Below are positions 20,878-27,488 of a stretch of DNA of 27,488 bases, piece after piece. This DNA comes from a virus. Position 1 is the stretch's first letter. Every line of letters begins with the position of its first letter. The notes beneath the pieces were generated by a model. That model searched no databases and was not told the DNA's origin. It was given only the letters and a program-made list of their open reading frames with translations. The position numbers and the translations under genes are program-made. The DNA lies in IMG/VR virus record IMGVR_UViG_3300006875_000119, positions 1 to 27,488 of that record, one strand, 5' to 3'.

Positions 20878-22893
20878 ATGGCTTTTTCCATCCTCGAACA
20901 CCTCGCCAAACTGGAGCCGAGCGACCATGCAGGCAAATACATCTGCCCTGCATGCGGTGGCAATGATCTGTCCGTAAACGAAGGGAACGGAGCATATAAC
21001 TGTTTCAATGACGACAGTCCCAAGCATCGTGCAGAAATTCGTAATATTCTTGCGCCGTTAGAACGCTGGGAGCGTCCCATGCGTGAAGCAAAGCGCTATT
21101 TGTTTCCCTATCAAAACCGTAACCGCGAAGACGTGATAGTCGTCACGCGAGACGACACTTCTGGCAAAAAAAGCATTTCGCAAGACTATCCCACTGCTAA
21201 TAACGCAAGTGGCAAGCGTTCTGAAATTGTCAAACAACTGCGAAAGAATATTCTTCCCTATCGTTATTACGATGCCATTGAAGCATCAGCAGCATCAGGC
21301 CTGCCCATCTTCATTGTTGAAGGCGAACTGACTGCCGATAGGCTTTGGGAAATTGGTTTGCCTTCTAGTACGTTTCTTGGTGGCAGCGGACAATATCGCG
21401 CAAATGGTGACTATTCGCAACTATTTCGCGGACAGAAAGTAGTTCTTTGTCCTGATCGTGACGAGCCTGGCGTGGCTCTCATGAAGGAAGTGGCTGCAGA
21501 CAATCCCAATGCACAATGGTGCTACGCGGATCCCAGTAGCTTTGAATGGGACAATCTGCCTCAAAAAGGAGGCTACGACTTAGCCGACTGGCTTGATGAT
21601 GGTGCAGATCAAGGTGCCATTCTTTCCTGCATCGTTTCAAAAGACAGGCACGAAGGAAAGGACGGGCTGCCTTCTTATGAGGAGATCATTGGCACGTTTG
21701 AGCGCATGGTTGGTCTCTACAACAACGACGCCCGCATTGCCTATGAAGCTCGCCAATGGATGGACGCTCATGGCGTCAAGCTAAATTCACAAGAAATCGA
21801 CAAGCTGCTTTCTGAAGCGCGTGGTCGTGTGCATGGCAAAGAGGAAATGGAAATCCTCGATGCAAAAGCAATTGCACAGTCTGAAGATTCCAGAAAATGG
21901 ACCATTGCTGGCATTCTTCCTGAAAGCAGTGTAATGCTGCTAGCAGCAGCTCCTGGTAGCGGCAAGAGCACTATTGTTTACAACTGGGCTCTGCACGTTG
22001 CCACAGGTAAGGATTGGAGTAACAGACGCTGCAAGAAAGGTAAAGTGCTGATCATTCAATGCGACGAACCAGTTGTTGATGCTGCAGAAAAGCTTCAAAT
22101 TATTGGCTACGACGATGATGCGCTAGGCAATGGTCAAATTGATTTCATTGATCGCTGGCGCTTTAGCAACATTCCCCAACTCCTTTCCTACGTACAACGT
22201 CATCAGCCACAGCTCATCATGATAGATAGCCTCACTTCATGCTTGGCTGGCATGGACGTTGATCTCATTCGTTCTGATGCTGGCAATTGCATTTACGAAC
22301 TACGTGACATTGCCAATCAATATGGTTGCTCCATTGTCATCCTTCACCACTTAAACAAAAGTGGCGGCATTCGTGATAGCTCCAGCTTTGAAGCCAACGT
22401 TAGTGAAGTGGTGAAACTCTATCGCACTGACAATAATCCCGATTCAACGCAGTTCATGTTTGAATGGACCAAGAGCAGGAGTGGTTTGGCTGGTAAGCAT
22501 TTCATGCAGCGTGATCCTGCCACTTATGGCTGGTATTACAAGGGGCCTGCAGTGGGTGGCAATGAAAGTATGGACAATCTTGTCAATATGATTAATTCTC
22601 GAAAGCATGAACGTTTTGATAGGAAGGCCGCTGCTAACGCTTCTGGCTCATGGGACACCGTAAGCGTTGGACGATTACTAGAAGTGGCACGTCGTCAAGG
22701 CTTGATTGACACCAGCTTCATTATTGGTCCGAATGGCGAGCGCACCAGGATGTATCAAAGCTGGGCTTATGAAGCTCCAGATGTTGATTTTGAACCTGTT
22801 CCCGTTCAGGAAGAAGCTCCTAAAGAAGAGTCTGTTTCCATTGTTTCCAATGAAAGTCTTCCCGAAGGGGAAGACGATGATGAGTGGTTTTGA
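20878..22893 (+). CDS. Bifunctional primase-helicase (zinc finger, TOPRIM, RecA-like ATPase)
   Basis: 671 residues. Zinc-binding start: CPAC (23-26), Cys42, His50. TOPRIM domain: IFIVEGEL (Glu148) and LCPDRDEPG (Asp193, Asp195). ATPase: AAPGSGKST (Walker A, Lys363), KVLIIQCDEP and LIMIDSLTS (Walker B, Asp450), then VILHHLNKSGGIRDSS and a FEWTKSRSG sensor-like strand, the pattern of hexameric RepA/Sak4-like AAA_25 helicases. It primes and unwinds DNA at the phage fork. The C-terminal 40 residues are acidic (PEGEDDDEWF), perhaps a partner-binding tail. A 65-nt leader follows the -10-like TATAAA. Confidence 0.88.
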   Translation: MAFSILEHLAKLEPSDHAGKYICPACGGNDLSVNEGNGAYNCFNDDSPKHRAEIRNILAPLERWERPMREAKRYLFPYQNRNREDVIVVTRDDTSGKKSISQDYPTANNASGKRSEIVKQLRKNILPYRYYDAIEASAASGLPIFIVEGELTADRLWEIGLPSSTFLGGSGQYRANGDYSQLFRGQKVVLCPDRDEPGVALMKEVAADNPNAQWCYADPSSFEWDNLPQKGGYDLADWLDDGADQGAILSCIVSKDRHEGKDGLPSYEEIIGTFERMVGLYNNDARIAYEARQWMDAHGVKLNSQEIDKLLSEARGRVHGKEEMEILDAKAIAQSEDSRKWTIAGILPESSVMLLAAAPGSGKSTIVYNWALHVATGKDWSNRRCKKGKVLIIQCDEPVVDAAEKLQIIGYDDDALGNGQIDFIDRWRFSNIPQLLSYVQRHQPQLIMIDSLTSCLAGMDVDLIRSDAGNCIYELRDIANQYGCSIVILHHLNKSGGIRDSSSFEANVSEVVKLYRTDNNPDSTQFMFEWTKSRSGLAGKHFMQRDPATYGWYYKGPAVGGNESMDNLVNMINSRKHERFDRKAAANASGSWDTVSVGRLLEVARRQGLIDTSFIIGPNGERTRMYQSWAYEAPDVDFEPVPVQEEAPKEESVSIVSNESLPEGEDDDEWF

Positions 22894-22908
22894 CTGTCTC
22901 GCAATAGG

Positions 22909-22962
22909 AGGGAGGCTCTATTGCACAGCCTCCCTGCTGCCTACCGTAGCGAGCAGCTTTTT
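22909..22962 (+). terminator. Double hairpin ending in a T-run
   Basis: AGGGAGGCT (22909-22917) pairs exactly with AGCCTCCCT (22927-22935). A second small stem, GCTGC/GCAGC (22936-22940, 22953-22957), is followed by TTTTT. Together they would end the primase-helicase transcript. Confidence 0.65.
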
Positions 22963-22972
22963 ATAGTATAAA
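22962..22972 (+). promoter_or_regulatory. Putative -10 element (TATAGT/TATAAA)
   Basis: TATAGTATAAACAGAAAGC overlaps the end of the terminator T-run and lies 21-31 nt before the ATG at 22993. It shares the AAAGC tail of the late sites. Confidence 0.45.
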
Positions 22973-22992
22973 CAGAAAGCGCTTGCTTAATC

Positions 22993-23148
22993 ATGAAAAT
23001 TATTTGGGACAATAGCGAAAGCAATGCTCCGCTAGAAATCGACGAGACGCAAGAAGCAAAGGAAGTGACAGCAGCATTCTTCAGAAAACTTCGTGAAGAG
23101 CTTGAGGCTGAAGATCTTGAAGAAGACTACGAAGACGAGGGAGAATAA
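22993..23148 (+). CDS. Tiny acidic protein
   Basis: 51 residues: MKIIWDNSESNAPLEIDETQ, then a helix and a C-terminal run of Glu/Asp (EELEAEDLEEDYEDEGE). Strongly acidic, as in DNA-mimic or partner-binding phage proteins. It has its own putative promoter and a strong terminator right after the stop. No family recognised. Confidence 0.55.
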   Translation: MKIIWDNSESNAPLEIDETQEAKEVTAAFFRKLREELEAEDLEEDYEDEGE

Positions 23149-23170
23149 AAAAGGGGCCATAAGGCCCCTT
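23147..23170. terminator. Bidirectional terminator
   Basis: GGGGCC-ATAA-GGCCCC with TTTCTTATTT on the + side and TTTTTT on the - side. It sits between two convergent tiny genes and serves both. Confidence 0.85.
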
Positions 23171-23172
23171 TC

Positions 23173-23331
23173 TTATTTGCGCTTATTTTGATCCTGTCCG
23201 TCTAGCCTCCGTTGAAATTCTTTAGCTTCTTGCTCTTTGCCATAGAGCCAAGCTCTAGTGCTTTGTCCTGTCTTAGGACCATTACGAGGGAGCTTGATGA
23301 CTTTGAAACTATCGGGAACTGAGTTGGTCAT
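23173..23331 (-). CDS. Tiny basic protein on the reverse strand
   Basis: 52 residues: MTNSVPDSFKVIKLPRNGPK, then a helix WLYGKEQEAKEFQRRLDG and a basic end (QNKRK). It is the only reverse gene in the right-hand 6.5 kb. Its stop lies 3 nt past a terminator that faces both ways, which supports it being a real transcript. No family recognised. Confidence 0.5.
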   Translation of the reverse strand: MTNSVPDSFKVIKLPRNGPKTGQSTRAWLYGKEQEAKEFQRRLDGQDQNKRK

Positions 23332-23376
23332 GATTGCTTGCGAAGCCCGCAAATCCTACCACTAACCCGTTTTTCC

Positions 23377-23577
23377 ATGGAACTAGACAGTTCGAGGATT
23401 GGCCCTCTTGTAAAAAATTTGGTGGGGGGCTGTACACTGGTTCCGGAAAGTCCCGCGAGTATCCAAGAGATCTCAGACGAGCATTCCAGGGGCTACAAGC
23501 CTATGCTGCCTGGCCAGCCAGAGCAAGCGGAGCCCCCAAGGGCGAAGCGCCTCAGTCGCAAGGCCAAGATTCCCTAA
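23377..23577 (+). CDS. Unknown small basic protein, paralog of the next gene
   Basis: 66 residues from the ATG at 23377 (MELDSSRIGPLVKNLVGGCT...). The C-terminus (QPEQAEPPRAKRLSRKAKIP) is matched by the start of the following tiny gene (QPEWSPQRAKRSDKRQKK). A second frame from 23334 is also open but lacks this match. The body is more GC-rich than its neighbours and contains a run of six G. Function unknown. Confidence 0.45.
   Translation: MELDSSRIGPLVKNLVGGCTLVPESPASIQEISDEHSRGYKPMLPGQPEQAEPPRAKRLSRKAKIP
23514..23568 (+). repeat. Diverged direct duplication, copy 1
   Basis: Starts CCAGCCAGAG and continues GGAGCCCCCAAGGGCGAAG. It matches 23621-23672 with a few base changes and small gaps. 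Confidence 0.65.
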
Positions 23578-23612
23578 AAAGAACAGGCCAGACGAGACCT
23601 TAAACCTCCGCA

Positions 23613-23723
23613 ATGCCGCTCCAGCCAGAGTGGAGCCCCCAAAGGGCGAAACGTTCAGACAAAAGGCAAAAGAAGCCTTCAATGAACAAAAATCTCCCTA
23701 GCATTGCAAAGGAATTTTCCTGA
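23613..23723 (+). CDS. Tiny basic protein, paralog of the previous gene's tail
   Basis: 36 residues: MPLQPEWSPQRAKRSDKRQK, then KPSMNKNLPSIAKEFS. Very basic. RAKR is encoded by AGGGCGAAACGT here and AGGGCGAAGCGC in copy 1, that is, with silent changes only, despite indels around it. The stop is 3 nt before the next ATG. Too short to be certain. Confidence 0.4.
   Translation: MPLQPEWSPQRAKRSDKRQKKPSMNKNLPSIAKEFS
23621..23672 (+). repeat. Diverged direct duplication, copy 2
   Basis: CCAGCCAGAG then TGGAGCCCCCAAAGGGCGAA; partner of 23514-23568, about 107 bp downstream. Confidence 0.65.
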
Positions 23724-23726
23724 ACA

Positions 23727-23966
23727 ATGCTTAAAGCTCCACGAGCTGTAGACCATCTTCCACTTCTTGAACATAACGGCGTTGAAATTTTGCCTATCGT
23801 TCACTACGGCTTTTCTTCTCCTATCAAAGGACAACAACCAGCTTCACGCACTTTATATGGAGCACGTGATGGCAATGGAGAGCGCCATTGGCGCTCTAGC
23901 CTAAGCGAAATTGAAAAGCTCGTTGACAATGGCTTTGCCATTGAGCAGGAGCAAGATAATGGCTGA
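23727..23966 (+). CDS. Unknown small protein
   Basis: 79 residues. Strand-rich start (LPLLEHNGVEILPIVHYGFS), then SRTLYGARDGNGERHWRSSL and a helix (SEIEKLVDNGFAIEQEQ). Soluble. The stop overlaps the next gene by 8 nt. No family recognised. Confidence 0.6.
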   Translation: MLKAPRAVDHLPLLEHNGVEILPIVHYGFSSPIKGQQPASRTLYGARDGNGERHWRSSLSEIEKLVDNGFAIEQEQDNG

Positions 23967-24180
23967 GACGCATTATCCTGTTAGTCCGAAAGCTTCAATG
24001 GCTAGGCATTATTTTCGCGCCACTGGACAAGATCTAGACAATGAAGGATTAGACGCTGCTTATTGCGAACTATTGAGCATTGTCCATGCTGAGATGGAAG
24101 ATTTTGTCAGGAAGTATGCGCCAAAGCGCCTGGTAGAACTAGATGCTTTGATGGATCAAGCTTTTTGGCAGTATCATTAA
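23959..24180 (+). CDS. Unknown small helical protein
   Basis: 73 residues from the ATG at 23959; the frame extends upstream but would overlap more of the previous gene. Acidic helices (LDNEGLDAAYCELLSIVHAE, MEDFVRKYAPKRLVELDALM). Followed by a strong terminator. Confidence 0.6.
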   Translation: MAETHYPVSPKASMARHYFRATGQDLDNEGLDAAYCELLSIVHAEMEDFVRKYAPKRLVELDALMDQAFWQYH

Positions 24181-24190
24181 ACGAAGGAAC

Positions 24191-24213
24191 GGGGCGCTTT
24201 GTGCGCCCCTTTT
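24191..24213 (+). terminator. Intrinsic terminator directly before a start codon
   Basis: GGGGCGC-TTTGT-GCGCCCC followed by TTTT. The next ATG (24217) is 3 nt after the T-run. Confidence 0.8.
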
Positions 24214-24216
24214 GCC

Positions 24217-24393
24217 ATGACTATTTTTCCTGCATCGCCTGAAGAAGAGCTTTCCCGTGAGGAATGGCAAGAATTATTCAGCTTAAAACAAGCCATTGAT
24301 GGCTACCCAGCGAGTATTGCCACTGATCAAATGGAACGCTTCACTGCATTGTTTGTTCGTTCTCTCCATGGAAAAGGAGATACAATTCACTGA
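24217..24393 (+). CDS. Unknown small protein
   Basis: 58 residues from the ATG at 24217; an in-frame start at 24199 lies inside the terminator stem and is rejected. Helical and acidic (SPEEELSREEWQELFSLKQA, TDQMERFTALFVRSLHGKG). No ribosome site. The region before its stop carries the TACAAT element for the next gene. Confidence 0.55.
   Translation: MTIFPASPEEELSREEWQELFSLKQAIDGYPASIATDQMERFTALFVRSLHGKGDTIH
24381..24386 (+). promoter_or_regulatory. Putative -10 element TACAAT
   Basis: TACAAT lies 29 nt before the ATG at 24410, the same spacing as the site at 950. It falls within the last codons of the preceding gene. Confidence 0.35.
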
Positions 24394-24409
24394 AGAATAG
24401 TTTTACAAA

Positions 24410-25162
24410 ATGGCGCGGCCTGAAATTGATTTCCCAACGTCTGAAGAAGAGCTTGAATATGCTGCTAAGGCATTGAAGAAAGCGGGCATTTCAGAAACGC
24501 AATTTGAAGCCGTGCGTGAAACAAAAGTGAATGGTGGTAATGGTGCTGCTGCCTATTCCAAGGAAATGCTTGGCCTTAGGCGATGGATGGTGCAAGAGCT
24601 TCTTGCTGCAAAAATGAGCAATCGTCAGATTGCGAATGTTCTAAAACTAAGCAAAGAAACAGTGAATGGTGATCGCCATTTCAACCGCGATCTTTACACG
24701 CAAGAAATCTTGAAGAATCAAGATACGCACAGGGCGCGTCTCTTGAAAGAACAAATGGAACTGAAAGACTTGGCTCTTCGTAGCTTTGAAAACAGTAAGC
24801 GCAAGAAAGTAGTGACCATTATGGACGGTGGCGACGATGGTGGGAAGGAGATGGTGAAGATTGAAGAAAGCGCTGGCGACGCGTCGTTCCTCAACGTGGC
24901 CAAGAACTCCCTGGTGGAACAAGCAAAGCTGCTTGGTCTCAATGAAATCAAGCAAGTGGAAAACCAAGACACCTCCTACAGGAAATTCCTGAAGGACTTG
25001 TCTTCCACCATTGAAAAGGAGAAGGAAGCTAAAGCAACAGAAGAGCGCAGGAGCAATTCTCTTCCTGCGTCTGTTGAGACTATCAGCTTCGATGCAGAGC
25101 CGGAAAACGAGCCACTTCCTGACGCCATGCCTTTACAAACAATTAATGAAGATGATTATTGA
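24410..25162 (+). CDS. Terminase small subunit-like DNA-binding protein
   Basis: 250 residues. Helix-turn-helix at about 58-92 (MVQELLAAKMSNRQIANVLK, LSKETVNGDRH), a long charged helical part (100-150) and GDASFLNVAKNSLVEQAKLLGL, a segment typical of small terminase subunits where 'FL..a..al..ka.llGL' precedes a disordered acidic tail. Small terminases recognise the packaging site and hand DNA to the large subunit. No large subunit is in the window, so a regulator with the same HTH is the alternative. It has its own putative promoter. Confidence 0.55.
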   Translation: MARPEIDFPTSEEELEYAAKALKKAGISETQFEAVRETKVNGGNGAAAYSKEMLGLRRWMVQELLAAKMSNRQIANVLKLSKETVNGDRHFNRDLYTQEILKNQDTHRARLLKEQMELKDLALRSFENSKRKKVVTIMDGGDDGGKEMVKIEESAGDASFLNVAKNSLVEQAKLLGLNEIKQVENQDTSYRKFLKDLSSTIEKEKEAKATEERRSNSLPASVETISFDAEPENEPLPDAMPLQTINEDDY

Positions 25163-25208
25163 CAATGGCTCCGCAAGGGGTCATTATTAATGAAATGCTT
25201 CCTTTGCA

Positions 25209-25634
25209 TTGGACAATTTTTCTACAGTCAACGACTTTCTACGCCAAGCAGTGGCAGCTAAAGATGGCAAGCGTGAAGCCATTGCATCTTCAATATCTCC
25301 TGGTCTCCAAGACCATGGCACTGTAGGCGTTCCGCCAAGCTTGGCTAAAACTATAGAAGCCATGCTGCAGAAGCATGGCGACGAAACCTACCGGCAAGTG
25401 GCACTGTTCTGCCTAGGTAAGTGGTTTGAGCTACATATTGGTATGTTTGAAGAGCTGATTAGCGAGGAGCCCAGTATGGCCTGTAGTTGCCTGATGGACG
25501 CCACTCGCATTGCTGATGCTCTCCATCTCCTTTCAGAAATCAATAGCATTGGAGGCGATGGCGGATGGCGCACCATGCTTGAAGAAACACTCAGTCAGCA
25601 CATTCTTGAAGAGCTTGAGGAGGAAAAATGGTGA
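25209..25634 (+). CDS. Unknown helical protein with TTG start
   Basis: 141 residues. The frame has no ATG or GTG near its 5' end; TTG at 25209 is the only reasonable start, and the frame closes upstream at 25193. Mostly helical (FSTVNDFLRQAVAAKDGKRE; SLAKTIEAMLQKHGDETYRQ), ending in an acidic tail (EELEEEKW). A + frame with an ATG at 25165 overlaps its first 118 nt. No family recognised. Followed by a gene with a strong ribosome site. Confidence 0.6.
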   Translation: MDNFSTVNDFLRQAVAAKDGKREAIASSISPGLQDHGTVGVPPSLAKTIEAMLQKHGDETYRQVALFCLGKWFELHIGMFEELISEEPSMACSCLMDATRIADALHLLSEINSIGGDGGWRTMLEETLSQHILEELEEEKW

Positions 25635-25804
25635 TGGCCTCTATTTGCCGCACCTATCTTATTACCACTTCAGAAGGAAAGAAAATTGCCCTTGGGGCAA
25701 TTTCTGCTAAACAAGCAGAACACTTTCTTCTTGTAATGCGTCCTGATTTAAAAGTGGCATTAATTGAAGAAATTTCTCCTCTTCCAGAAGATCCCAAACT
25801 ATGA
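25628..25804 (+). CDS. Unknown small protein
   Basis: 58 residues from the ATG at 25628, with GAGGAGG 4 nt upstream; a second ATG at 25634 forms TGATG with the previous stop. Strand-helix-strand layout: CRTYLITTSEGKKIALGAIS, KQAEHFLLVMRPDLKVALIE. The stop overlaps the next ATG (ATGA). Confidence 0.6.
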   Translation: MVMASICRTYLITTSEGKKIALGAISAKQAEHFLLVMRPDLKVALIEEISPLPEDPKL

Positions 25805-25971
25805 TTTTCTCTTTCCATTGCACTGACGCCACTGGACACATTCGTCTAGGAGATTTCTGTTTTCAATGGAGAAATAGTTTTCTTCTTGGCACAATGTACG
25901 ATGGTTTTGGTGAAAGCCAATTAGCCATCGGAAATCGCTCTTTCCATTTTGGACAATTTCGTTTCGTTTGA
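25801..25971 (+). CDS. Unknown small Phe-rich protein
   Basis: 56 residues: MIFSFHCTDATGHIRLGDFC, then more beta-like sequence ending HFGQFRFV. Eleven Phe residues and no charged helix suggest a small beta sheet. The start is fixed by the ATGA overlap (25801-25804). No family recognised. Confidence 0.55.
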   Translation: MIFSFHCTDATGHIRLGDFCFQWRNSFLLGTMYDGFGESQLAIGNRSFHFGQFRFV

Positions 25972-25973
25972 TC

Positions 25974-26393
25974 ATGGAAATCCAGCTCTCCTTGGTTGAA
26001 GAGCATCCCCTTCCTCGCATGATTCACATTTGCATTCCGCCTCAATTGCAAGAGGAAGCACAAGCTTTGGCTATGGAGAATCCTCCTATTCACCCTGCAT
26101 GGCGAAAGGCTCAACAACGTGGTAGGCATTTTGTTATTGCCACCAATGAGCTTGATGACATTACGGAACTGGCTGACTTTGCTCGCACCAACATTGAAGA
26201 GCCTGAAGGGCCAATGAGCAAGCCAAAGCGCCAGGCCTATCAAATTCTGCTAGACAGGGCTTTTAGGCACGCTGAGCTGATGCCAGTGGGCTCTTGTCAT
26301 GCCATTGCCATTAAATGGCGAGACAAGCCACTGCCTATCACTAAAAACCTAAGCATTGCCACACAGGCTTTGCGCAAGCCACGAGCTTTGTAA
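25974..26393 (+). CDS. Unknown protein
   Basis: 139 residues from the ATG at 25974, 2 nt after the previous stop; a TTG at 25968 is less likely. Mixed helix and strand (SLVEEHPLPRMIHICIPPQL; RHFVIATNELDDITELADFA), basic C-terminus. No known motif. Ends just before a strong terminator. Confidence 0.6.
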   Translation: MEIQLSLVEEHPLPRMIHICIPPQLQEEAQALAMENPPIHPAWRKAQQRGRHFVIATNELDDITELADFARTNIEEPEGPMSKPKRQAYQILLDRAFRHAELMPVGSCHAIAIKWRDKPLPITKNLSIATQALRKPRAL

Positions 26394-26405
26394 CGATTTA
26401 TGAAC

Positions 26406-26429
26406 GGCCCCCTTGATGGGGGCCTTTTT
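26406..26429 (+). terminator. Intrinsic terminator
   Basis: GGCCCCC-TTGAT-GGGGGCC followed by TTTTT. The next gene starts 18 nt later, with CACAAT between. Confidence 0.85.
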
Positions 26430-26446
26430 GCTGGCACAATACGCCC

Positions 26447-26818
26447 ATGCAGCGGCGAACGCTGCTAGTCCTCTGTTTCACCATTGTGACCACTACGTTC
26501 AACCACACTCTTCCCAATCAGCCCATCTGTGCTTTCAAGGATGGAGAATTGGCAATGTTCTTTGGCCAGCCAATGGTAACGCGCAGCTTCTCTATGGCAG
26601 ACCTACAGGAATTTATTTGCACCATTGAAAAGGCTATTGATGAAGAGCCTAACCTTGTGCAACAGCTCGCATTGAATCGTATCCGCTGTGCTTTTATCGT
26701 AAGCCTGGAAATGCTTAAGGAAAATCATGAAGAACTGCAGAAAGAAGCTCCCACTGGCTCTGATTTTGAAGAGTATTTGATGAACTACAACAGTGCAATT
26801 AAAGGAGGCAAACTGTGA
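26447..26818 (+). CDS. Unknown protein, possibly membrane-anchored
   Basis: 123 residues. A basic N-terminus followed by a short hydrophobic run (MQRRTLLVLCFTIVTTTF) could be a signal anchor, or the true start could be internal (no good ATG close by). The rest is soluble and helical (FSMADLQEFICTIEKAIDEE; RIRCAFIVSLEMLKENHEEL). The stop overlaps the next gene (GTGA). Confidence 0.55.
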   Translation: MQRRTLLVLCFTIVTTTFNHTLPNQPICAFKDGELAMFFGQPMVTRSFSMADLQEFICTIEKAIDEEPNLVQQLALNRIRCAFIVSLEMLKENHEELQKEAPTGSDFEEYLMNYNSAIKGGKL

Positions 26819-26994
26819 CTTCCACTCCCAAAGATAGGCTTTCAGACGCTATTTTTGAATACTTTGAGAATGACAATGGCGACCAGCTCATTAAAGATCT
26901 CGCGGAATTGTTGGCGCAAGATCGGGATCATCATCTTAGGAAATTTCGCGCTATCTCTCATGCCTACGAACAACTCTTTGGCCAAAGCTTCTGA
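26815..26994 (+). CDS. Unknown small acidic protein, GTG start
   Basis: 59 residues. GTG at 26815 is chosen because GGAGG lies 7 nt upstream and the codon overlaps the previous stop (GTGA). Helical: DRLSDAIFEYFENDNGDQLI, DLAELLAQDRDHHLRKFRAI. No family recognised. Confidence 0.6.
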   Translation: MTSTPKDRLSDAIFEYFENDNGDQLIKDLAELLAQDRDHHLRKFRAISHAYEQLFGQSF

Positions 26995-27133
26995 TCCATT
27001 GTTGGATTGGGACCACGATAAGCGAAGCGTGATGCAACTTGCTACTGCCAAGCTTGAACGCAGGCTTCAGTATTGGCGAGAAAAGGAGCAAGAGGAAATC
27101 CTCAAGCGTTATCGTCTCATCACTTCCATTTAG
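26960..27133 (+). CDS. Unknown small helical protein
   Basis: 57 residues from the ATG at 26960 (35-nt overlap with the previous gene); upstream in-frame starts overlap more. Charged helix at the C-terminus (AKLERRLQYWREKEQEEILK). No family recognised. Confidence 0.55.
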   Translation: MPTNNSLAKASDPLLDWDHDKRSVMQLATAKLERRLQYWREKEQEEILKRYRLITSI

Positions 27134-27170
27134 CCACCTTGCCCAGTTCTACACACTACGAGGTTCAACA

Positions 27171-27356
27171 ATGAACTACATCGACGAGCTTTATTTGCGC
27201 ATCAACCGAGCCTATCAAGCGCTTGAATCGGCAGGTGAGTTGAAAGCTGCAGACAGCGTTGAAGCTGCAGCGGCTGATGCTGGGACTGATGTTACAAAGT
27301 TGATGGCGGTTGCTGATTATGCAGCTTGGCATCTTGACCAGCTCCAAACCCAGTAG
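27171..27356 (+). CDS. Unknown small helical protein
   Basis: 61 residues from the ATG at 27171, with GAGG 8 nt upstream. Helical, Ala-rich: NYIDELYLRINRAYQALESA, then AADSVEAAAADAGTDVTKLM. Upstream in-frame starts are rejected because they overlap the previous gene heavily. Confidence 0.6.
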   Translation: MNYIDELYLRINRAYQALESAGELKAADSVEAAAADAGTDVTKLMAVADYAAWHLDQLQTQ

Positions 27357-27376
27357 TCAACATCACTTCTTTTTTT

Positions 27377-27488
27377 ATGTCTGAACTTTCACCCGCTGCT
27401 CAGGCGGTGTTTGACGCCATCTTCCCTGTTTACGATGACGAAATTTTGTATGTTGCGCCTGCAAGAAAACATGCAAGCATGATTGCCG
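27377..27488 (+). CDS. Small protein, truncated by window edge
   Basis: Frame open from the ATG at 27377 to the window end (37 codons). The start MSELSPAAQAVFDAIFPVYD resembles a short family found in cyanobacteria and their phages ('LSPAAQAVlDA'), whose function is unknown to me. T-rich sequence, and no ribosome site, precedes the ATG. Confidence 0.5.
   Translation, partial: MSELSPAAQAVFDAIFPVYDDEILYVAPARKHASMIA

Noticed and set aside
23383-23400. tRNA-like T-loop (AGTTCGAGGAT)
   Set aside because: The flanking bases do not pair as a T-stem, and no acceptor or anticodon arm can be formed.
1-27488. Prophage or lysogeny module
   Set aside because: No integrase, excisionase, repressor pair or attachment-like repeat was found in this window; absence here does not exclude one elsewhere in the genome.

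Overview
The window reads as one contiguous piece of a tailed double-stranded DNA phage genome with a long, non-contractile (siphovirus-type) tail. It holds a tail-tube protein, a tube-like paralog, several fibre proteins, a lysis block, nucleotide-metabolism genes, a recombination operon, a primase-helicase and a run of very small early-type genes. No integrase, tRNA, rRNA, CRISPR array or insertion sequence was seen. A cyanobacterial host is an inference from resemblance to proteins I recall from cyanophages (tail proteins, the ribbon-helix-helix protein at 20422-20670, and the protein starting at 27377). By eye I found no copy of the cyanobacterial octamer GCGATCGC. No database search was possible, so family names rest on motif recognition.

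Layout. (1) 1-11766, + strand: virion genes. These are a truncated tail-tip-like protein, the tail tube protein, a larger tube-like protein, a 1053-residue repeat fibre, a 709-residue fibre ending in an S74 self-cleaving chaperone, small conserved proteins, a 408-residue structural protein and a three-gene fibre/adaptor cluster with start-stop overlaps. Between the S74 fibre and the next tail genes sits a two-gene insert (7371-8206) whose left gene runs backwards from a near-consensus sigma-70 promoter. (2) 11732-13471, - strand: lysis block of two small membrane proteins, a GH73 + YkuD two-domain endolysin and a coupled 134-residue protein. (3) 13551-14033, +: HNH nuclease. (4) 14030-15600, -: DUF3310, ThyX, a two-helix membrane protein and an SH3-like protein. 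(5) 15631-16005, +: isolated coiled-coil protein. (6) 15938-20734, -: a long overlapping gene chain. In order of transcription it holds a 24-residue peptide, a ribbon-helix-helix protein, three small proteins, a DUF1071/SAK3 annealing protein, three small proteins, a RecB/Cas4/MGME1-like exonuclease, a small protein with an SSB-like tail, a dCTP-deaminase homolog and a PD-(D/E)XK endonuclease. (7) 20878-27488, +: primase-helicase, then about fifteen small genes and a terminase-small-subunit-like protein.

How it works together. The exonuclease, annealing protein and SSB-like protein would form a phage recombination module read toward the nucleotide-pool genes. The primase-helicase is read away from the same 143-bp control region. 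Many genes overlap by ATGA, GTGA or TGATG, which fixes several start codons and exposes small genes under 60 codons. Hairpin terminators separate units, and several lie only 1-10 nt before the next start codon. A -10-like element (TACAAT or a relative) recurs about 22-30 nt upstream of start codons.

Most worth a second look: the dCTP-deaminase homolog has Ser where the family has its catalytic Glu; the endolysin is an unusual glucosaminidase/L,D-transpeptidase fusion; the divergent moron-like insert has its own promoter; a hairpin masks the ribosome site of the S74 fibre; and two neighbouring tiny genes appear to be diverged copies of each other.
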